From assembly GCA_903911165.1 (NCBI GenBank), contig CAIWCQ010000254.1:1-16865 (forward strand): a stretch of 16,865 bases of DNA, in the 5' to 3' direction. Positions 7,197-14,755 of the stretch are shown one piece after another (within the stretch, counting starts at the first letter, position 1; every line of letters begins with the position of its first letter). Position numbers and translations under genes: made by a program. Source of the stretch: an uncultured Actinomycetes bacterium. Its GTDB lineage: Bacteria; Actinomycetota; Actinomycetes; Mycobacteriales; Mycobacteriaceae. Under the pieces are notes generated by a model. That model saw only the letters and a program-made list of their open reading frames with translations, was not told the origin of the DNA and did no database searches.

Positions 7197-8105
7197 GTGA
7201 TTGCGCTTCTCGCCCCCGGACAGGGCTCTCAGACTCCCGGCATGCTCGCCGAATGGCTCAACCTCCCCGGCGCCGGGGATCGTATCGACCGCTGGTCGGC
7301 GATAACCGGCCTGGATCTCATTCGACTCGGAACCACCGCGAGCGCCGAGGAGATCACCGATACCGCGATTACCCAGCCACTGGTGGTGGCGACAACGCTG
7401 CTGGCCCACGCCGCGCTGGCCGATCGCGGCCTACCGGCGCACGCCGACACCGTTGTTGCCGGGCATTCCGTCGGTGAGATCGCGGCTTACGCCATCGCCG
7501 GTGTGATCAGCGGCGATGACGCGGTCAAACTCGCCGCGGTACGCGGTGCCGAGATGGCCAAGGCCTGCGCCGCTGAGGCGACCGGCATGTCCGCTGTTCT
7601 CGGCGGGGACGAGCACGACGTGCTGGCCCGACTCGACGCCCTTGATCTGATCCCGGCCAACCGCAACGCCGTCGGGCAGATCGTCGCTGCGGGAACGCTG
7701 ACAGCGTTGGAGAAACTGGCCGAAGATCCGCCGACGAAGGCCCGGGTGCGCCAGTTGGCCACCGCCGGGGCGTTCCACACCCACTACATGGCGCCGGCAA
7801 TGGACGGATACGCCGCCGCGGCCGCCGGTATCGTCGCGCACAATCCGACCGTCACGCTGCTGTCCAACTTCGACGGCCGGCCGGTTACCTCCGCGGCCGA
7901 CGCCATGGACAAGCTCATCGCCCAACTGACTCGCCCGGTGCGCTGGGATCTGTGCAGCGAGACCATCCGCGGACTCGACCCGAGGGCGATCGTCGAGTTC
8001 CCGCCGGCCGGCGCTCTGACCGGTATCGCCAAAAGAGAACTTCGGGGCGTCGCGACGCATGCCGTCAAGACACCCGCAGAACTGGACGCACTGGTAGGGC
8101 TCTGA
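7197..8105 (+). CDS. fabD: FabD, malonyl-CoA:ACP transacylase
   Basis: Transfers malonate from malonyl-CoA to the phosphopantetheine arm of AcpM, loading the extender unit for FAS-II elongation of meromycolic acids. The protein has 302 residues, the standard length. The oxyanion-hole motif GQGSQ is at 8-12, the nucleophile S91 lies in GHSVGE, R116 (AVRGAEM) is placed to hold the malonate carboxylate, and the catalytic H194 is in GAFHTHYM. The start is GTG at 7197; the ATG at 7195 is followed at once by a stop (ATGTGA). No strong Shine-Dalgarno precedes it. It is the first gene of the fabD-acpM-kasA-kasB-accD6 operon and follows the promoter region with the MabR-like site. The 139-nt spacer to acpM is the longest within the operon. 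Confidence 0.97.
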   Translation: MIALLAPGQGSQTPGMLAEWLNLPGAGDRIDRWSAITGLDLIRLGTTASAEEITDTAITQPLVVATTLLAHAALADRGLPAHADTVVAGHSVGEIAAYAIAGVISGDDAVKLAAVRGAEMAKACAAEATGMSAVLGGDEHDVLARLDALDLIPANRNAVGQIVAAGTLTALEKLAEDPPTKARVRQLATAGAFHTHYMAPAMDGYAAAAAGIVAHNPTVTLLSNFDGRPVTSAADAMDKLIAQLTRPVRWDLCSETIRGLDPRAIVEFPPAGALTGIAKRELRGVATHAVKTPAELDALVGL

Positions 8106-8139
8106 TCCACCGGCGCCGACTAATGCAGTAACACAACCC

Positions 8140-8190
8140 ACGTTCAATCAACACCAACGTTCGATCAACACCCACGTTCCATCAACAGCA
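8140..8190. repeat. three tandem 17-bp repeats in the fabD-acpM spacer
   Basis: Units are ACGTTCAATCAACACCA (8140-8156), ACGTTCGATCAACACCC (8157-8173) and ACGTTCCATCAACAGCA (8174-8190). They share ACGTTC, then one variable base, then ATCAACA. They lie in a spacer that is unusually poor in G on the coding strand: by hand count, 9 G and 34 C in bases 8131-8230, about 43% GC against a much higher genome level. The leader of acpM should therefore be largely unstructured. Possible roles are ribosome loading, mRNA processing or regulator binding; none can be chosen from sequence. Confidence 0.85.
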
Positions 8191-8204
8191 GTACTTATCC
8201 ATCA

Positions 8205-8226
8205 ATGTTCAATTAGCTCAACAACA
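8205..8226. repeat. degenerate fourth copy of the 17-bp repeat
   Basis: ATGTTCAA, then a 5-nt interruption (TTAGC), then TCAACAACA resembles the 17-bp unit (ACGTTCAA + TCAACACCA) with one mismatch in each half. It ends 18 nt before the acpM start, next to its ribosome-binding site. Confidence 0.5.
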
Positions 8227-8244
8227 TACGAAGGGAACCACACC

Positions 8245-8544
8245 GTGGCCGCCAATCAGGATGAAATCATCGCCGGTCTTGCCGAAATCATCGAAGAGGT
8301 GACCGGGATTGAACCGTCCGAGGTCACCATGGAGAAGTCTTTCGTCGATGATCTCGACATCGACTCGCTGTCGATGGTGGAGATCGCGGTGCAGACCGAG
8401 GACAAGTACGGCGTGAAGATCCCCGACGAGGATCTGGCCGGTCTGCGCACCGTCGGTGACGTCGTCTCCTACATCCAGAAACTGGAACAGGAGAACCCCG
8501 AAGCCGCAGCGGCGCTGCGCGAGAAGTTCGGTTCGGACCAGTGA
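8245..8544 (+). CDS. acpM: AcpM, meromycolate extension acyl carrier protein
   Basis: The acyl carrier protein of FAS-II; it holds growing very long acyl chains as thioesters on a phosphopantetheine arm. The protein has 99 residues and is strongly acidic. The attachment motif is DIDSLSMVE with the modified S41. Beyond the normal ACP fold (to about residue 80) it has a charged helical tail ([20 protein letters not shown]), the hallmark of AcpM; the tail is shorter than in M. tuberculosis (115 residues in all). The start is GTG with the Shine-Dalgarno AAGGGA (8231-8236) 8 nt upstream. The spacer before it holds the 17-bp repeats. Its TGA overlaps the kasA GTG by 4 nt, so kasA translation is coupled to it. 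Confidence 0.97.
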   Translation: MAANQDEIIAGLAEIIEEVTGIEPSEVTMEKSFVDDLDIDSLSMVEIAVQTEDKYGVKIPDEDLAGLRTVGDVVSYIQKLEQENPEAAAALREKFGSDQ

Positions 8545-9791
8545 GCAAGCCTTCCACTGCTAACGGCGGCTTCCCGAATGTCGTGGTGACCGCTGTAGAG
8601 GCGACCACGGCACTCGGCGCAGATATCGACAGCACGTGGAAGGCCCTGCTGGCCGGGGAAAGCGGAATCCGGGTCCTCGAGGACGACTTCGTCACCAAGT
8701 GGGACCTGCCGGTTCGGATCGGCGGGCATCTTGTTGATCCGATCGACGACCACATGGACCGGCTGGACATGCGACGGATGTCGTACGTCCAGCGGATGTC
8801 GAAGTACCTGGGCCGCAAAATGTGGGACTCCATCGGCGCTCCCGAGGTGGATCAGGACCGCCTCGGGGTCGTCATCGGTACCGGGCTGGGTGGCGGCGAG
8901 AAGATCGTCGAGACCTATGACGTGATGAATGAGGGCGGCATCCGCAAGGTGTCTCCACTCGCGGTGCAGATGATCATGCCCAACGGTGCGGCGGCGGTCG
9001 TCGGACTGGACCTGGGGGCCCGCGCCGGGGTCATCACCCCGGTGTCGGCCTGCTCGTCCGGGTCCGAGGCGATCGCGCACGCGTGGCGCCAGATCGTCAT
9101 GGGTGATGCCGACATCGTGGTCTGCGGCGGTGTCGAGGGCACGATCGAGGCCTTGCCCATCGCGGCGTTCTCGATGATGCGTGCCATGTCGACCCGCAAT
9201 GACGATCCCGCGGCTGCGTCCCGGCCGTTCGATAAGGACCGCGACGGGTTCGTCTTCGGCGAGGCCGGAGCATTGATGGTCATCGAGACCGAAGAGCATG
9301 CCAAGGCCCGCGGCGCCACACCGCTGGCCCGTCTGCTGGGTGCCGGTATCACCTCGGACGGGTTCCACATGGTGGCCCCGGCGTCGGACGGCCTGCGAGC
9401 CGGCCACGCGATTAAGCGGGCGATGGAGTTGGCGGGCTTGTCGCCTGCCGACATCAACCATGTCAACGCCCACGCCACGTCGACATCCATCGGCGACACC
9501 GCCGAGGCGAGCGCCATCCGGGTCGCCGGTGTGCAGCACGCCCCGGTCTACGCTCCGAAATCCGCGCTGGGTCACTCCATCGGGGCGGTGGGCGCACTGG
9601 AGTCGATCCTCACGGTGCTCACCCTGCGCGACGGCGTGATCCCGCCGACGCTGAACTACCAGACCCCGGACCCGGAGATCGACCTGGATGTCGTCGCGGG
9701 CGAGCCGCGCTACGGCGACTATCGCTATGCGATCAACAACTCATTCGGATTCGGCGGTCACAACGTCGCGCTCGCCTTCGGGCGCTACTAA
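8541..9791 (+). CDS. kasA: KasA, beta-ketoacyl-ACP synthase I of FAS-II
   Basis: Condenses malonyl-AcpM with acyl-AcpM in the early elongation rounds of mycolic-acid synthesis; the enzyme is the target of thiolactomycin-type inhibitors and is essential in studied mycobacteria. The protein has 416 residues, the same length as M. tuberculosis KasA. Catalytic residues fall at the same numbers: C171 in [11 protein letters not shown]311 in HVNAHAT, K340 in [10 protein letters not shown] and H345. The segment after H311 reads HATSTSIGD, where M. tuberculosis KasA has HGTATPIGD, a small departure in a conserved loop. The C-terminus [18 protein letters not shown] is typical. The GTG start overlaps the acpM stop (GTGA) and has no Shine-Dalgarno of its own. 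kasB follows after 35 nt. Confidence 0.97.
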   Translation: MSKPSTANGGFPNVVVTAVEATTALGADIDSTWKALLAGESGIRVLEDDFVTKWDLPVRIGGHLVDPIDDHMDRLDMRRMSYVQRMSKYLGRKMWDSIGAPEVDQDRLGVVIGTGLGGGEKIVETYDVMNEGGIRKVSPLAVQMIMPNGAAAVVGLDLGARAGVITPVSACSSGSEAIAHAWRQIVMGDADIVVCGGVEGTIEALPIAAFSMMRAMSTRNDDPAAASRPFDKDRDGFVFGEAGALMVIETEEHAKARGATPLARLLGAGITSDGFHMVAPASDGLRAGHAIKRAMELAGLSPADINHVNAHATSTSIGDTAEASAIRVAGVQHAPVYAPKSALGHSIGAVGALESILTVLTLRDGVIPPTLNYQTPDPEIDLDVVAGEPRYGDYRYAINNSFGFGGHNVALAFGRY

Positions 9792-9826
9792 ACCGGCGCT
9801 CACACGAAGGGACTGACCACACGCAG

Positions 9827-11089
9827 ATGGCGGACTTGACTCAACTGTCGACCGGGAACGGGCTTCCCAATGTCGTGGTCACCGGCATCGCCATGACCAC
9901 TGCGTTGGCGGTTGACGCCGAGAACACCTGGAAGAAACTCCTCGACGGCCAGAGTGGCATCCGGACCCTCGACGACCCATTCGTCGAGGAGTACGACCTG
10001 CCGGTCCGGATCGGCGGGCATCTGCTCGAGGACTTCGAATCGGACCTCGGCCGGGTGGAGAAGCGCCGCCTGTCCTATCTGCAGAAGATGTCGACGGTGC
10101 TCGGCCGCCGGGTCTGGCAGAACGCCGGTTCACCCGAGGTCGACACCCGACGGCTGATGGTGTCCATCGGAACCGGCATGGGCTCGTCGGAAGAACTTGT
10201 ATACGCCTACGACGGCATGCGCACCAAGGGATTTCGGGCCGTCTCGCCCCTGGTCGTGCAGATGTTCATGCCCAACGGACCGGCGGCGGTCGTCGGACTC
10301 GACCTAGGAGCTAAAGCGGGGGTGTCGACACCGATCGCGGCCTGCGCGTCGGGGTCGGAGGCGATCGCGCACGCGTGGCGCAACATCGTCTACGGCGAAG
10401 CCGATATCGCCGTCTGCGGCGGTGTGGAGACCAAGATCGAGGCCGTTCCGATCGCCGGGTTCGCCCAGATGCGCATTGTGCTGTCCAACACCAACGACGA
10501 TCCCGCCGGTGCCTGCCGACCGTTCGACAAAGATCGCAACGGCTTCGTCTTCGGCGAGGGCGGCGCGCTGATCGTGATCGAGACCGAGGACCACGCCAAG
10601 GCTCGCGGCGCCACCATCCTGGCCCGCATCATGGGCGCTGCGATCACCTCCGACGGGTACCACATCGTCGCGCCCGACCCCAACGGTGAGCAGGCCGGGC
10701 ATGCGATGACCCGGGCAATCCAACTCGCGGGCCTCACGCCGGCGGACATCGACCACATCAACGCCCACGCGACCGGCACCCAGGTGGGTGATGTCGCGGA
10801 GGGCAAGGCGATCAACAACGCGATGCGCGGCCACCGGCCGGCTGTCTATGCACCCAAGTCGGCGCTGGGCCATTCGGTCGGGGCCGTCGGCGCGGTGGAA
10901 TCCATCCTCACCGCGCTCGCGCTACGTGACGGCGTGATTCCACCCACGCTGAACCTGCGCAACCTCGATCCCGAGATCGACCTGGACGTGGTGTCCGGGG
11001 AGCCCCGATCGGGTGACTACCGGTACGCGATCAACAACTCGTTCGGATTCGGTGGCCACAACGTCGCACTCGCCTTCGGGAAGTACTGA
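9827..11089 (+). CDS. kasB: KasB, beta-ketoacyl-ACP synthase II of FAS-II
   Basis: A paralogue of KasA that carries out late elongation rounds to full-length meromycolates; its loss in mycobacteria shortens mycolates and removes acid-fastness. The protein has 420 residues. Catalytic residues are C173 (AACASGSEA), H314 (HINAHATGT), K344 and H349 ([10 protein letters not shown]). Compared with KasA there is a one-residue insertion near 220 (VLSNTNDDP), as in known KasB proteins. ATG at 9827 is used; the Shine-Dalgarno-like GAAGGGA at 9806-9812 is 14 nt upstream, rather far, so a slightly different start is possible. The leader resembles that of acpM: both have ACGAAGGGA and then ACCACAC. The gene arose by duplication of a shared kasA/kasB ancestor. 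Confidence 0.96.
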   Translation: MADLTQLSTGNGLPNVVVTGIAMTTALAVDAENTWKKLLDGQSGIRTLDDPFVEEYDLPVRIGGHLLEDFESDLGRVEKRRLSYLQKMSTVLGRRVWQNAGSPEVDTRRLMVSIGTGMGSSEELVYAYDGMRTKGFRAVSPLVVQMFMPNGPAAVVGLDLGAKAGVSTPIAACASGSEAIAHAWRNIVYGEADIAVCGGVETKIEAVPIAGFAQMRIVLSNTNDDPAGACRPFDKDRNGFVFGEGGALIVIETEDHAKARGATILARIMGAAITSDGYHIVAPDPNGEQAGHAMTRAIQLAGLTPADIDHINAHATGTQVGDVAEGKAINNAMRGHRPAVYAPKSALGHSVGAVGAVESILTALALRDGVIPPTLNLRNLDPEIDLDVVSGEPRSGDYRYAINNSFGFGGHNVALAFGKY

Positions 11090-11124
11090 AGACGAACAGC
11101 GACTCCACCCCATCCGGCGCGCAC

Positions 11125-11131
11125 AAGGAGG
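11125..11131 (+). promoter_or_regulatory. consensus Shine-Dalgarno of accD6
   Basis: AAGGAGG (continuing to AAGGAGGT at 11132) is a full match to the 16S anti-Shine-Dalgarno, about 5 nt before ATG at 11137. It is the strongest ribosome site in the window and supports independent, efficient translation of accD6 inside the operon. Confidence 0.85.
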
Positions 11132-11136
11132 TAGAG

Positions 11137-12558
11137 ATGACCATCATGGCCCCTGAGGTGATCGGCGAAACACTCGATCCGCGTGACCCGTTGCTGCGGC
11201 TGCGAAACTTCTTCGACGATGGCAGCGTCGAACCTCTGCACGAGCGGGATAAGTCCGGAATCCAGGCCGCCGCCGGCACCGTCAATGGCCTGCGCACCAT
11301 CGCGTTCTGCACCGATGGCACCGTCATGGGCGGGGCGATGGGTGTCGACGGCTGTCGCCACATCGTCGATGCCTACGACCTCGCGATCGACGAACAGAGT
11401 CCGATCGTGGGCATCTGGCACTCCGGCGGCGCTCGACTGGCGGAGGGCGTCAAGGCATTGCACGCGGTGGGCCTCGTTTTCGAGGCAATGATCCGGGCAT
11501 CCGGCTACATCCCCCAGATCTCGGTGGTGGTCGGCTTCGCCGCCGGCGGCGCTGCCTACGGGCCCGCCCTGACCGACGTCGTCGTGATGGCCCCGGAAGG
11601 CCGGGTCTTCGTCACCGGACCCGACGTGGTGCGCAGCGTCACCGGCGAGGACGTCGACATGGCTTCCCTCGGCGGCCCGGACACCCACCACCGCAAGTCC
11701 GGGGTGTGCCACATCGTCGCCGACGACGAACCCGATGCCTATGCGCGCGGACGCCGGCTGATCGGATTGTTCTGCCAGCAGGGCATTTTCGACCGCGCCA
11801 AGGCCGAGGCCGGCGACGTCGACCTGCACGCCCTGCTCCCCGACTCCGCCCGGCGGGCCTACGACGTGCACCCCCTTGTCGAAGCCCTGCTGGACTCCGA
11901 TGAGCCGTTCGAGGAGTTCCAGTCCAAGTGGGCCCCGTCGATGGTGGTCGGATTGGGTCGATTGTCGGGCCGGACCGTCGGCGTGCTGGCCAACAATCCC
12001 CTGCGACTCGGCGGCTGCCTGAACTCCGAGAGCGCCGAGAAGGCCGCACGTTTCGTGCGACTCTGCGATGCGTTCGGCATACCGCTGGTGGTGATCGTCG
12101 ACGTGCCGGGCTACCTGCCCGGTGTCGACCAAGAATGGGGTGGCGTGGTGCGCCGCGGCGCAAAACTGCTCCACGCCTTCGGCGAGGCCTCGGTTCCCCG
12201 CGTGACACTGGTGACACGAAAGATCTACGGCGGCGCCTACATCGCGATGAACTCCCGCTCACTGGGCGCCACCAAGGTGTTCGCCTGGCCGGACGCCGAG
12301 GTCGCAGTGATGGGCGCCAAAGCAGCCGTGGGCATCCTGCACAAGCGCAAACTTGCCGCTGCACCCGATGATGAGCGTGAGGCGCTGCACGAGGAACTGG
12401 CCGCCGAGCACGAGCGCATCGCCGGTGGGGTGGACGCCGCGATCGAGATCGGGGTGGTGGACGAGAAGATCGATCCCGCCCATACCCGCAGCAAGCTCAC
12501 GCAAACGCTGGCCGAGGCCCCGAACCGGCGCGGCCGCCACAAGAACATCCCGCTGTAG
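11137..12558 (+). CDS. accD6: AccD6, acyl-CoA carboxylase beta (carboxyltransferase) subunit
   Basis: Carboxyltransferase subunit that, with a biotin carboxylase/carrier alpha subunit (AccA3 in mycobacteria, encoded elsewhere), converts acetyl-CoA to malonyl-CoA, the FAS-II extender. The protein has 473 residues, equal to the M. tuberculosis protein. The N-terminal crotonase-type half carries SGGAR (96-100) and the oxyanion-hole stretch GFAAGGAAYGPALTD from residue 133. The C-terminal half carries the biotin-side motif YGGAY (364-368) followed by AMNSRSLGA. The start ATG has a consensus ribosome site. It ends the operon: only 10 nt separate its stop from that of the convergent glpD gene, with no hairpin terminator visible. 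The extra gene (Rv2248) that I recall at this spot in M. tuberculosis is absent. Confidence 0.96.
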   Translation: MTIMAPEVIGETLDPRDPLLRLRNFFDDGSVEPLHERDKSGIQAAAGTVNGLRTIAFCTDGTVMGGAMGVDGCRHIVDAYDLAIDEQSPIVGIWHSGGARLAEGVKALHAVGLVFEAMIRASGYIPQISVVVGFAAGGAAYGPALTDVVVMAPEGRVFVTGPDVVRSVTGEDVDMASLGGPDTHHRKSGVCHIVADDEPDAYARGRRLIGLFCQQGIFDRAKAEAGDVDLHALLPDSARRAYDVHPLVEALLDSDEPFEEFQSKWAPSMVVGLGRLSGRTVGVLANNPLRLGGCLNSESAEKAARFVRLCDAFGIPLVVIVDVPGYLPGVDQEWGGVVRRGAKLLHAFGEASVPRVTLVTRKIYGGAYIAMNSRSLGATKVFAWPDAEVAVMGAKAAVGILHKRKLAAAPDDEREALHEELAAEHERIAGGVDAAIEIGVVDEKIDPAHTRSKLTQTLAEAPNRRGRHKNIPL

Positions 12559-12568
12559 CCGGCAGGCC

Positions 12569-14134
12569 TCACCGGGTGGCGGTAAGGAATTCCGCGGCGG
12601 CATCCACCGCATGCGCCCGATCCTCGGCAACGAGTCCGATACGGGTACGCCGATCCAGGATGTCCTCGATGTCGAGCGCGCCCTCGTGGGTTACGGCGAA
12701 CTCGAACTCCGCGCGCGTCACGTCGATCCCCTCGGCTACCGGCATGGCCGGCCGCTCGCAGCGCGCGGCGGCGATCACATGCCGCGACTCCGCACCGTAG
12801 CGTGCCACCAGCGAACGCGGGAGCTCCCCGGTGGTCCGAATGATTCCGCTATTGCGCTGTGCGGAAACGGGATTGGCCGCCGCACCGACCAGTGGAAGAT
12901 TGCGCGTGCGGCACGGCTGCGCAGCCAGCCCGCGAGCGGCGATCGCCCGATCCAGGACATCCTCGGCCATATAGCGGTATTCGGTCAGCTTGCCACCGAC
13001 GACACTGAACAGCCCGGAGTCGGACTCCAGCACTGCGTGATCGCGGGACAGGTCCGCAGTACGTCCGCCGCCTTCTCCCGCGATGTCAATGAGCGGCCGC
13101 AAACCGGCGTAGGCGCCGGTAACGTCCGCTGTGGTCAGCGCAGTCTGCAACGCGGTGTTGACGACGTCGAGCAGGAAAGCGACTTCGCCCGGGGTCGGTT
13201 CCGGCACATCCGGTATCGGACCCGGCGCCTCCTCGTCGGTCAGGCCCAAATAGATCCGGCCCAGTTGCACCGGCAGCGCGAAGACGAATCGGTTGGTCTC
13301 CCCCGGAATCGGAATCGTCAGTGCCGCCGTCGGATTGCCGAACGACGCCGCATCGAACACCAGATGAGTACCGCGACTGGGCCGCAGCCGAATCGACGAG
13401 TCCACCTCCGCTGCCCACACCCCCGCGGCGTTGATCACCACCCGCGCCGACAGATCCATGGACTCCCCGGTCAACTCGTCGGTGAGGTGCACCGAGTTTC
13501 CGGTGGCCGAGGAAACACCCACCCGGGTGAGGATCCGAGCGCCGTGCTGGGCGGCCGTACGCGCCACCGCCACCACCAGTCGAGCGTCGTCGATCAGCTG
13601 TCCGTCATAGGCCAGCAGCGCACCGTCGAGCCCATCACGACGCACGGTAGGTGCCATCGCCATCGCCCGCTCGGCGCTGATCCGACTCGGCCGTGGCAGA
13701 ACCGAGGACCGGGTTCCGGCCATGGCGCGCAACACATCCCCGGCCAGGAACCCGGTTCGCACCAGTGCCCGCTGCGAACGGCTCATCGACGGCAGCAGTG
13801 GCACAAGTTGCGGCATCGCTGTGACCAGGTGCGGCGCATTCACCGACATCAGGATGCCGCGCTCGACCGAACTGCGGCGGGCGATGCCGACATTGCCGCT
13901 AGCCAGGTAGCGCAGACCGCCGTGGGCCAGCTTCGAACTCCACCGACTGGTGCCGAAGGCCAAATCGTGTTTCTCCACCAGCACGACCGATAGTCCGCGA
14001 CTGGCGGCGTCGAGTGCGATACCGGTACCGGTGATACCGCCACCGATGACGATGACGTCTATCACTGCGCGATCGCTGAGCGCAGCGAGGTCGGCCCGAC
14101 GGCGGGCTGCGTTGAGGGCGCTGAGATCACGCAT
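12569..14134 (-). CDS. glpD: GlpD, FAD-dependent glycerol-3-phosphate dehydrogenase
   Basis: Membrane-associated flavoenzyme oxidising glycerol-3-phosphate to dihydroxyacetone phosphate and passing electrons to quinone. From ATG at 14134 it has 521 residues, close to M. tuberculosis GlpD1. The N-terminal dinucleotide fold shows VIVIGGGITGTG (residues 27-38). FGTSRWSSKLAHGGLRYL and DGQLIDDARLVVAVARTAA are family segments, as are GAYAGLRPL and VVGGKLTEYRYMAEDVLDRA. The C-terminal cap domain ends with THEGALDIEDILDRRTRIGL, typical of the GlpD C-terminus. GTG at 14143 is an in-frame alternative start. The start region lies inside a perfect 13-bp tandem duplication (14125-14150). It follows the TetR gene by 22 nt on the same strand, presumably as one transcript. 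Confidence 0.95.
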   Translation of the reverse strand: MRDLSALNAARRRADLAALSDRAVIDVIVIGGGITGTGIALDAASRGLSVVLVEKHDLAFGTSRWSSKLAHGGLRYLASGNVGIARRSSVERGILMSVNAPHLVTAMPQLVPLLPSMSRSQRALVRTGFLAGDVLRAMAGTRSSVLPRPSRISAERAMAMAPTVRRDGLDGALLAYDGQLIDDARLVVAVARTAAQHGARILTRVGVSSATGNSVHLTDELTGESMDLSARVVINAAGVWAAEVDSSIRLRPSRGTHLVFDAASFGNPTAALTIPIPGETNRFVFALPVQLGRIYLGLTDEEAPGPIPDVPEPTPGEVAFLLDVVNTALQTALTTADVTGAYAGLRPLIDIAGEGGGRTADLSRDHAVLESDSGLFSVVGGKLTEYRYMAEDVLDRAIAARGLAAQPCRTRNLPLVGAAANPVSAQRNSGIIRTTGELPRSLVARYGAESRHVIAAARCERPAMPVAEGIDVTRAEFEFAVTHEGALDIEDILDRRTRIGLVAEDRAHAVDAAAEFLTATR

Positions 14135-14150
14135 GGGGATCACGCATGGG
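14125..14150. repeat. perfect 13-bp tandem duplication across the glpD start
   Basis: GATCACGCATGGG occurs at 14125-14137 and again, without a gap, at 14138-14150. Each copy holds one ATG on the minus strand. The downstream ATG (14134) opens glpD; the upstream ATG (14147) is out of frame and reads a six-codon ORF (MRDPHA) ending at 14127, just inside glpD. Confidence 0.9.
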
Positions 14151-14156
14151 AGTAAC

Positions 14157-14738
14157 TCACGGGCACAGGTATCCATTCAATGTATGGGCGAGTTCGACGC
14201 CAAGGGCATCGGAATCCAGGATAGGTTCGACAATCTGGCCGGACTGGATTGTCGACTGAGCGATCAACAGAACCATGGCTGCCAGCTGCCGGGGATCCGC
14301 TCGGCGAACGCTGTTGTGCCGCTGGCCTTGCCGGATCTCCTCGGCAAGAACGTCGATGAGGATCTGCTGACTGGTACCCAACCGGTCGGAAATGTAGACC
14401 ATCGCCAGTTCCGGTGCCGAGCGCAGGACCGTGCGGATAAGTTCATCGCGTCGCAGCCGGCCCGCCACCGCGGTGATCCGCTGCACCAGGGCGTCGCGGC
14501 CCGTCCCACGTATCGGAACCTCGCGCCAGGCCCCGGTGATCCGATCGGTCAGCAACGCGGCCAGGATGGTCGCAGTGTCCGGCCATCGCCGGTACACCGT
14601 CGGCCTGCTCACCCCGGCCCGGCGGGCGATCTCCGCCAGCGTCACACGGTGAATGCCGAAGTCGCGTACACAACTGGCCGCGGCGGTCAGTATCCGGTCG
14701 CCGACATCCACCGACTCGTCGTTACTGATTAACAACAT
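14157..14738 (-). CDS. TetR-family transcriptional regulator
   Basis: A one-component repressor-type regulator of 193 residues. The N-terminal HTH lies at about 33-52 (LAEIARRAGVSRPTVYRRW), the classic TetR pattern, after a helix reading DRILTAAASCVRDFG. The C-terminal ligand-binding region is all-helical (about 60-190) and gives no clue to the ligand. ATG at 14738 is chosen because TACAGT, a TANNNT -10, lies exactly 7 nt upstream, as in leaderless mycobacterial genes; longer in-frame readings would run through the divergent gene. It sits upstream of glpD (22-nt gap) and divergent from the flavoprotein gene, so it probably controls both and itself. It corresponds in position to Rv2250c. Confidence 0.88.
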   Translation of the reverse strand: MLLISNDESVDVGDRILTAAASCVRDFGIHRVTLAEIARRAGVSRPTVYRRWPDTATILAALLTDRITGAWREVPIRGTGRDALVQRITAVAGRLRRDELIRTVLRSAPELAMVYISDRLGTSQQILIDVLAEEIRQGQRHNSVRRADPRQLAAMVLLIAQSTIQSGQIVEPILDSDALGVELAHTLNGYLCP

Positions 14739-14755
14739 CTGTAATACTGTAATCC
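14739..14755. promoter_or_regulatory. 17-bp divergent promoter with a shared symmetric -10
   Basis: Only 17 bp separate the TetR ATG (minus) and the flavoprotein ATG (plus). TACTGTA at 14745-14751 gives TACTGT (TANNNT) on the plus strand, 5 nt before its ATG, and TACAGT on the minus strand, 7 nt before its ATG. Both transcripts would be leaderless, with the same bases serving both directions. A direct repeat, ATTACAGT then ATTACAGA on the minus strand, covers the same bases and could be the TetR operator. Confidence 0.62.

Noticed and set aside
8140..8226. Possible CRISPR-like array in the fabD-acpM spacer
   Set aside because: Units are 17 bp with no spacers between them, and no cas genes are nearby; it is a simple tandem repeat.
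11017..12174. 385-codon open frame antisense to accD6
   Set aside because: Mirror of a conserved carboxyltransferase gene; no independent evidence of coding.
12353..13993. 546-codon open frame antisense to glpD, also overlapping the accD6 end
   Set aside because: Opposite GlpD with conserved FAD motifs; the translation is Arg/His/Gln-rich without domains.
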